The notes under the pieces: model-generated
Database searches by the model: none
Told to the model about the DNA's origin: nothing
Seen by the model: only the letters and a program-made list of their open reading frames with translations
Position numbers and translations under genes: made by a program
Assembly (NCBI GenBank): GCA_023151115.1
Contig: JAKLJP010000026.1
Location: 36,589-100,588 of the forward strand
Source of the DNA: Anaerolineae bacterium
GTDB lineage: Bacteria > Chloroflexota > Anaerolineae > 4572-78 > J111
Reading direction: 5' to 3'
Length of the DNA: 64,000 nucleotides
In this document: piece by piece, positions 59,102 through 64,000 of the stretch
Layout of the letters: the number at the start of each line of letters is the position of its first letter
Numbering within the stretch: position 1 is the stretch's first letter

Positions 59102-60220
59102 TTAGCCCAACTTTTTCTTGAAACGAGTTGAGGCCAGGGTGACAATGATCGCGGTAAAGATCAGGATAGCTATCACCTGTTCACGCAAAACCTCAAGGCC
59201 AACTCCTTTCAGGAGGATGCTCCGCACAATGATCAAGCCGTACTTGGCCGGAATGATATAACTGATAAACTGCAACCAGCGGGGCATAGCCTCGAGCGGA
59301 AACACGAATCCACTCAGGAAGACGGTGGGCATGATGGTGGCAAAGGTCATTAAAAATGCCTCCACCTGTGTTTTGGCGACGCTGGAAATGAAGATGCCAA
59401 TCCCCAGCGCGGTGATTAAAAACAGGCTGCACAGGCCCAGCAGCAGCGGAATGCTGCCATTAATCGGCACGCCAAAAACCAACACGCCCAAAGTTAGCAC
59501 CTCAATGATAACAAAGAAAGAAACCAGGATGTAAGGGATTACTTTGGCCACCACCAGTTCAAGCGGCCGGATAGGGGTGACAATCAATTGCTCGATAGTG
59601 CCCAACTCGCGTTCCCGGACAATGGAGGTTGAGGTAAAAAGCGTGGTAAATAGGAACATAATCAGCACAATAGTACCGGGAATCATGAAATGGGAGCTTT
59701 CCATGTTGGGGTTGTACCAAACGCGGGGCCTGACCTCTACCCCCGGCAGCGGCCCGACCAACTCCAATTGACTTTCCAACATTCTCATCGAAACAGCCTG
59801 TCCCACCTGTTGAGAGGCAGCAAAAACGGTGCGGGCTACACTGGGGTCAGAACCGTCCACCAGGAAGGCTACGTCGGGGCGCTGATGGGCCGCCATATCT
59901 CGACCATAGCCGGCCGGAATAATCAGCGCGCTGCGGACATCATTGTGATCAATCAAATAGCGCAGATCATCTTCTCTTTCAACATACTGCACAATATCAA
60001 AGTAATTGGAGGCCTGGTAAGCGGCGATAAGATCGCGGCTTTGAGGGGTTCTGTCGGCGTCATAAACAGCAGTGCGGAGAGACTCAACATCGGTGGTGGC
60101 GGCATAGCCCAGCAAGATCAGCATGAGGATGGGCATCACAATCATAATGGCCAGGGTGCGCGGGTCGCGGGCCACGTGGATAAATTCTTTGCGGATTAAG
60201 CTGAATGTTCGACGTAACAT
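59102..60220 (-). CDS. ABC-2 type permease, paralog 1
   Basis: Membrane protein of 373 residues, same layout as its neighbour: N-terminal helix (AIMIVMPILMLILLGYAATT), external domain, helices from about 175, ELGTIEQLIVTPIRPLELVV. ATG 60220 is chosen over GTG 60235 because it gives the same length and end as the paralog, and a GGAAG stretch lies upstream. First structural gene after TetR in this operon. Confidence 0.92.
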   Translation of the reverse strand: MLRRTFSLIRKEFIHVARDPRTLAIMIVMPILMLILLGYAATTDVESLRTAVYDADRTPQSRDLIAAYQASNYFDIVQYVEREDDLRYLIDHNDVRSALIIPAGYGRDMAAHQRPDVAFLVDGSDPSVARTVFAASQQVGQAVSMRMLESQLELVGPLPGVEVRPRVWYNPNMESSHFMIPGTIVLIMFLFTTLFTSTSIVRERELGTIEQLIVTPIRPLELVVAKVIPYILVSFFVIIEVLTLGVLVFGVPINGSIPLLLGLCSLFLITALGIGIFISSVAKTQVEAFLMTFATIMPTVFLSGFVFPLEAMPRWLQFISYIIPAKYGLIIVRSILLKGVGLEVLREQVIAILIFTAIIVTLASTRFKKKLG

Positions 60221-60250
60221 AGCTTTAAAGCTCACTTCCGCTCAGGGTAT

Positions 60251-60422
60251 GAGGAGATTGGAGATTAGAGATTCGTAACTGCTCAGTCATGTCATTTCGA
60301 CCGCAGGGAGAAATCCCCAACCCCTTATTTTTACATATTGCGCCCTGGAGACTTCTCGACCTTCGGTCTCGAAATGACATGAGCCTGAGTAATAATCTCC
60401 ACTCTCTAATCTCTAATCTCTC
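60251..60422. repeat. Nested palindromic element between TetR and permease genes
   Basis: Outer arms of GAGATT words (60251-60273 and 60394-60422) enclose a second inverted repeat, CTCAGTCATGTCATTTCGA (60282-60300) with TCGAAATGACATGAG (60369-60383). ATGTCATTTCGA and GAGAAATCCCC also occur at 43.02 kb. It fills the gap of about 200 bp. Confidence 0.65.
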
Positions 60423-60424
60423 TG

Positions 60425-61057
60425 TCAAGCGGCAGGCGGCTCAGGCTTCAACAAGGTGGCTAAAAAAAGCGAGACCAGATTTTCAATCAGAGCATCAGCC
60501 GAAATGTCTTCATAGCGCGGATCAAGGCCGGCCAGCTTCATGGCAAAATTGACGATGATGGCCCCCACAAACATGCGAGTCGTAATCACCGGGTCCACCG
60601 GGCGAAACAAGCCAGAATCAATATGGGCTTGAATATAGTTTTCTATATGCGCGGCGATGGGCATAGCGATGGTTCGGTACACTTCCTGGCGCAGTTCGGC
60701 GTCGGAGAACATCTCGCCAAAAATAGGCGCAATCAGGTAGCCGCGCTGTTCCACCAATTGATAGCGATCATACAGGATTCTGGTAAAAAATTCTTTGGGA
60801 TCAGCCGGAGGGTTATCGGCAATGAGGCTTTTAAGCGATTGGGTGGCGATTAATTCCATCATCGCCAGCAGTAATTCACGTTTATTGTTGAAATAGTTGT
60901 AAATGGTACCCTCGGCCACGCCGGCCGTTTGGGCAATCTCTTTGGTGGTGGCTTTGTGATAGCCTTTTTCAGCAAACACTTTGGCTGCGCCTAGCAAAAT
61001 TTGGGTGCGGCGGTGTTCAACCACTTGCTCTTTGAGGTCTACACTTGGATCAAACAT
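60425..61057 (-). CDS. TetR-family transcriptional regulator
   Basis: Repressor-type regulator of 210 residues from the ATG at 61057 (GGAGT upstream). N-terminal [43 protein letters not shown], then a helical ligand-binding domain. It lies within the export operon, between the FtsX-like permease and the ABC-2 genes, and the operon promoter carries a palindromic operator (63765-63790), so autoregulation and control of the whole operon is likely. Ligand unknown. Confidence 0.92.
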   Translation of the reverse strand: MFDPSVDLKEQVVEHRRTQILLGAAKVFAEKGYHKATTKEIAQTAGVAEGTIYNYFNNKRELLLAMMELIATQSLKSLIADNPPADPKEFFTRILYDRYQLVEQRGYLIAPIFGEMFSDAELRQEVYRTIAMPIAAHIENYIQAHIDSGLFRPVDPVITTRMFVGAIIVNFAMKLAGLDPRYEDISADALIENLVSLFLATLLKPEPPAA

Positions 61058-61274
61058 GGATTGACTCCTGGTCAAAAATAAGGTGATGGGCCTGCAAGGC
61101 CGCCTCGGTGCGATTGCGGACATTCAACTTGGCAAAAATGTTGTAGATGTGCCGCTTGACCGTGCTTTCGGTGATGAATAAACTCCGGCTGATTTCTCGG
61201 TTCGACGCGCCGGAGGCCAGCCGTTGCAAAACTTCGGACTCACGCCTGGTTAAGGGTTCAAGATAGGGGTTCAT
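61050..61274 (-). CDS. Stand-alone LuxR-type HTH protein
   Basis: Protein of 74 residues that is just a LuxR/GerE-type [23 protein letters not shown] then [20 protein letters not shown]. No receiver or ATPase domain is attached. AAGGAG precedes the ATG by about 6 nt, so it is a translated orphan domain and not merely a remnant. Its 3' end overlaps the TetR start by 8 bp, indicating coupling with that regulator. Confidence 0.85.
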   Translation of the reverse strand: MNPYLEPLTRRESEVLQRLASGASNREISRSLFITESTVKRHIYNIFAKLNVRNRTEAALQAHHLIFDQESIHV

Positions 61275-61319
61275 CTTCGTTCTCCTTAATAAATCCCTTC
61301 AGAAAAATTTCTGACCAGC

Positions 61320-63734
61320 TTACACATAGGCCAGACTCTCCCGCACACTGGTTTGGGCCGCTTTTTGGGCTGGCAGCCAACTGGCCAGCACGGCCAACAC
61401 CCCCACAATCACAAACCAGGCGAGCACGCCGGCCACAGATTGTTGATAGACCAGCTCCGTATTGAGCAGCCCGGATAAAGCGGCGATGAGCAGCCGTCCG
61501 ACAGGGATACTCAGAGGCCAGGCGATGAGCCAGCTTAACCAACCCAAAATCAGTCCCTCACCCACAAACTGCCCGCCCACCACCAGGGCCGACGCGCCAA
61601 TGGCCCGCATCACCCCAATCTCGCGGGTGCGCTCCATTACATTGATCGAAAGGGTGCCACTCAAGGCCACCGCCCCCACCGCGGCAATCAGCAGGGCCAT
61701 GCCGGTCAACAGCAGCAGCAGAATAGACATGCGGTCGAGGCGTTCATGCACCATCCGATGCGAGGTATCCTCCCGACTAACCTGGAGTTCGTAGCCACGG
61801 GCCTCAAAGCGTGCGCGTAAAGCAGCAGCAACAGCGGCTTCGCTGGTTTCGTCGCCGGTCGTCGTCTGAACCTTGATAACTTTGCCGCTGCCCACCTGGC
61901 GCAGTTCGCGCAGCAGGGTTTCGCGGGGAGCGTAGGCTGCTTGTTGGTCCAGCGGGTCAAACAGCAAGCCAACCACCTGCCAGCCTGACTCCCGCTTGCC
62001 GGTCGGCTCAATTGTCACCCAATCGCCCAGACCCACACCGATTTGCTCGGCCAACTCCTGATTGAGGACCAGCGCATACCTGTCCCCCTCGACCAGCCAG
62101 CGCCCGGCCCGTATCTGCGGCGCATAGGTCACGCTCGGCAGCGGCAGACCGTACAGGCGGGCCGTTTCATCGTCGTTGGCCTCCGCTTGGTCCAGAGGTC
62201 GAATGACACCCTGGCCGATGCCCCAAACTTCAACCGTTTCCACGCCGGGTTGGGCCAAGACGATAGCTTCGATTTCCGGGATGCGGACCTCATTTTTTAA
62301 CTCCAGCATCACATTGGCCCGGAAAATGGTGGTCAGAATATCGTTGTAGGTGTAGACCAGGCTGGCCTGGGTGTTCATCACCATCATAAAGATGACGCCG
62401 GCGCCCACCAGGGTGATTTCGGTTAGCAGGACTCGCTGCTTGTTGCGAAAGGTGTTGCTCAGAGTCAGAGCAGCCAGACGGGGCATGAACTGAGCTTTTG
62501 CCAAAAGCCGCTCCAACAGACCTGTCGCTCCGGCCAGGCCATAGCTGCTGATGGCTTCGCGGACGGTAATCTGCGCCCCGGCAAATATAGGCACAAGCGC
62601 AATTAACAGCGGCGACAACAAGGCTACTCCCGTTTGGGTCAATACCGCGGTGGATGAGATTTCAAACGGGCCGGGAATCATGTTCATGCGGCCAATCAGG
62701 AGCAGCCGTAGCCCATGCGCCGCCAGAGCACCCAGCGGCGCGGCAATCAGCAGGGCCAGCCCGGCGTAAACCACTACGGCGCTCAAGTAGATGCCCAATA
62801 CCTGCTCAAACCTGGCCCCAATCGCCTTCATCACCCCAATCTGGCTGACCTGCTGGCTGATAACCGCGTTGATGGTGTTGTAAACCAGAAACAGACCCAA
62901 CACCACCGAGGCAACGGCCAGGGTGTTGAGGATGAGAAAAACACCGTCCACCACGTCTTGGGAGATAAAGCGGTCGGGGTGGCCGGTGCGGGTCATAAAT
63001 CCGCCGGGTCGAGGCATGGCCGGTTTGACTTCAATATCCTGCTTTTCCAATTCCCGTTGGAGTAAGTCGGCGGCAGCGATGGCCTTTGTTTCGCTGTAAT
63101 CGGGAACAGCCGCCACGATCAGGCTGTAGTTGGACTCGCCGGTAAGCTGCTCGAAGCGTTCACGGGTGGTATAGAAAGCCGGCAGGGGGATAAAGGCCGC
63201 CGGCGGCTGGGCCGCACTGTAAAGTACACCGTTGAGTTTAACCTGATGTTCCTTTTCCGTTTGGCCGTTGTTGATTTTTAGCTCAACCTCGTCGCCAACC
63301 GTCAAATCGTAACCACGCTGCACCCCCAGCCAACGCCGCGCCGGCCAATGGCCGTTATCTATGAAGATTTTGCGTAAGTTTTGGTCGTCGTAGTCGTCAA
63401 TAGCCAGCAGCAGGGCCGGTTCCCAGGCCATTTCAGGAGCGCGCCGCCATTGGATGGTTTTTTGATACCAACCCTCCACCTGTTCGATGCCCCGCAAGTT
63501 AGCCAGGGTGTTAATGGTATCTTCGTTAACCGCCGGTTTGACCTCCAAACCAATACTGGCTGGGGCAGACGCCTGCCAGGTACGGGTCAAATCCTGGCTG
63601 ATAAACTCCTGGCCGCCCATAATCGTCCCGACGGCAAACGCCCCCATCGCAATAATAATAACTACTCGCAGGGTACGGCCTTTGTTTTCCCACAGGTCTC
63701 GCCAAATTTTATAACGGATGACCCCCAAGCCCAT
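61320..63734 (-). CDS. FtsX-like/MacB-type ABC permease
   Basis: Membrane protein of 804 residues with the duplicated FtsX layout: a helix at about 20-40 (VVIIIAMGAFAVGTIMGG), a large external MacB_PCD domain (about 45-255), three helices (about 265-380), a second external domain (about 430-660) and three final helices. No matching lolD/macB ATPase gene is adjacent, so its ATPase must be elsewhere. AAAGGATAAAG precedes the ATG. First gene of the TetR-controlled operon. Confidence 0.9.
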   Translation of the reverse strand: MGLGVIRYKIWRDLWENKGRTLRVVIIIAMGAFAVGTIMGGQEFISQDLTRTWQASAPASIGLEVKPAVNEDTINTLANLRGIEQVEGWYQKTIQWRRAPEMAWEPALLLAIDDYDDQNLRKIFIDNGHWPARRWLGVQRGYDLTVGDEVELKINNGQTEKEHQVKLNGVLYSAAQPPAAFIPLPAFYTTRERFEQLTGESNYSLIVAAVPDYSETKAIAAADLLQRELEKQDIEVKPAMPRPGGFMTRTGHPDRFISQDVVDGVFLILNTLAVASVVLGLFLVYNTINAVISQQVSQIGVMKAIGARFEQVLGIYLSAVVVYAGLALLIAAPLGALAAHGLRLLLIGRMNMIPGPFEISSTAVLTQTGVALLSPLLIALVPIFAGAQITVREAISSYGLAGATGLLERLLAKAQFMPRLAALTLSNTFRNKQRVLLTEITLVGAGVIFMMVMNTQASLVYTYNDILTTIFRANVMLELKNEVRIPEIEAIVLAQPGVETVEVWGIGQGVIRPLDQAEANDDETARLYGLPLPSVTYAPQIRAGRWLVEGDRYALVLNQELAEQIGVGLGDWVTIEPTGKRESGWQVVGLLFDPLDQQAAYAPRETLLRELRQVGSGKVIKVQTTTGDETSEAAVAAALRARFEARGYELQVSREDTSHRMVHERLDRMSILLLLLTGMALLIAAVGAVALSGTLSINVMERTREIGVMRAIGASALVVGGQFVGEGLILGWLSWLIAWPLSIPVGRLLIAALSGLLNTELVYQQSVAGVLAWFVIVGVLAVLASWLPAQKAAQTSVRESLAYV

Positions 63735-63764
63735 TATCTTTATCCTTTAAATATAGTGAATAAT

Positions 63765-63790
63765 CACTCATTTGAGTGAGTGTACACTCA
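63765..63790. promoter_or_regulatory. Predicted TetR operator
   Basis: Two overlapping palindromes: CACTCA-TT-TGAGTG (63765-63778) and TGAGTGTACACTCA (63777-63790). It lies just downstream of, and touching, the -10 box of the export operon promoter, a position suited to repression. Confidence 0.65.
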
Positions 63791-63818
63791 TTTTACTATA
63801 AAAATAAAAAAATGTCAA
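63790..63818 (-). promoter_or_regulatory. Promoter of the FtsX/TetR/ABC operon
   Basis: Minus strand TTGACA (63813-63818), 17-bp spacer, TAAAAT (63790-63795), about 56 bp upstream of the FtsX-like start. Confidence 0.7.
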
Positions 63819-63857
63819 CCCCTTTTTGTCGGAGGTCAGCAATTCTCATTTTAAAGC

Positions 63858-64000
63858 TTAACGGGTATCGGGATCAGGTTGGAGTTTGCCGTGACCGAAG
63901 TTGTGTTCCAAGTGATAGCCCTTCTTGGTTTTGAGGACATTGTTGTTTTCGTTTTCACTCTTCCAGCGGGTTCGACCAGCTTTGACGACCTCGACCACGG
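63858..64000 (-). CDS. Transposase, C-terminal fragment (runs off the window)
   Basis: Minus-strand frame ending at 63858. About 47 residues are visible, including RTRWKSENENNNVLKTKKGY and HLEHNFGHGKLQPDP. The (Y)HLEHNFGHGK pattern is one I associate with the C-termini of certain DDE transposases; the family cannot be fixed from so little. Whether the gene is intact is not visible. Confidence 0.6.
   Translation of the reverse strand, partial: VVEVVKAGRTRWKSENENNNVLKTKKGYHLEHNFGHGKLQPDPDTR

Overview
The window reads as chromosome of an uncultured Chloroflexota bacterium, most likely class Anaerolineae. Reasons: Pro/Thr-rich linkers in lipoprotein-like proteins, a very large Ser/Thr kinase-AAA-GAF-cyclase fusion, an AfsR/SARP-type regulator carrying NB-ARC and TPRs, form II molybdenum hydroxylase genes, paired ParB-like proteins with a DGHHRISVA motif, and a monoderm-like LPETG surface protein. 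This assignment is inference; there is no rRNA gene and I recognise no tRNA gene or CRISPR array.

Layout. 1-7.5 kb: surface polysaccharide or acylated glycoconjugate genes (asparagine synthase-like amidotransferase, AMP-ligase, acyl carrier protein, glycosyltransferase, O-antigen ligase with TPRs). 7.5-9.4 kb: DUF1992 protein and type II NADH dehydrogenase. 9.6-15.1 kb: molybdenum hydroxylase L, S and M subunits, with a toxin-antitoxin pair wedged between L and S, then a sirtuin. 15.2-18.2 kb: multi-GAF histidine kinase. 18.4-26.9 kb (+ strand): lipoprotein, a PIM-like phospholipid glycosylation set (acyltransferase, GT4, CDP-alcohol phosphatidyltransferase), M20 peptidase, LPETG protein, pentapeptide-repeat protein, tRNA-dihydrouridine synthase.

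27.0-43.1 kb is the most unusual part. On the minus strand, a SARP/AfsR regulator is followed by two paralogous small peptides with nitrile-hydratase-like leaders and unrelated C-terminal cores, a fused E1-like/YcaO cyclodehydratase, a cytochrome P450 and a kinase-ATPase-GAF-cyclase giant. I read this as a RiPP (TOMM) biosynthetic cluster. Divergent from the regulator is a four-gene operon of unknown function (two ParB-like paralogs, a 78-aa protein, and a membrane protein with ARY repeats). Its promoter carries four direct repeats spaced 11, 11 and 12 bp, ending 8 bp before a -10 box, which is the classic SARP promoter geometry. A second copy with identical spacing lies at 43.08 kb, just past the operon, and faces the 3' end of a DMT transporter gene.

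43.2-51.1 kb: DMT transporter, then the information-processing run ribF, truB, rbfA, infB, ylxR, nusA (all minus), driven by a near-consensus promoter with a hairpin in the nusA leader. 51.1-64 kb: two small proteins divergently transcribed, then an efflux-type operon read right to left (FtsX-like permease, orphan LuxR-type HTH, TetR, two ABC-2 permeases, two ABC ATPases, two HlyD-type adaptors, one with an SH3b domain). Its promoter overlaps a palindromic TetR-like operator. A transposase fragment closes the window.

Almost every intergenic gap carries a hairpin whose arms are built from 7-9 nt words repeated in tandem, a different word in each gap. Related word repeats have also entered reading frames (the CoxL-like subunit, the SARP regulator and one HlyD).
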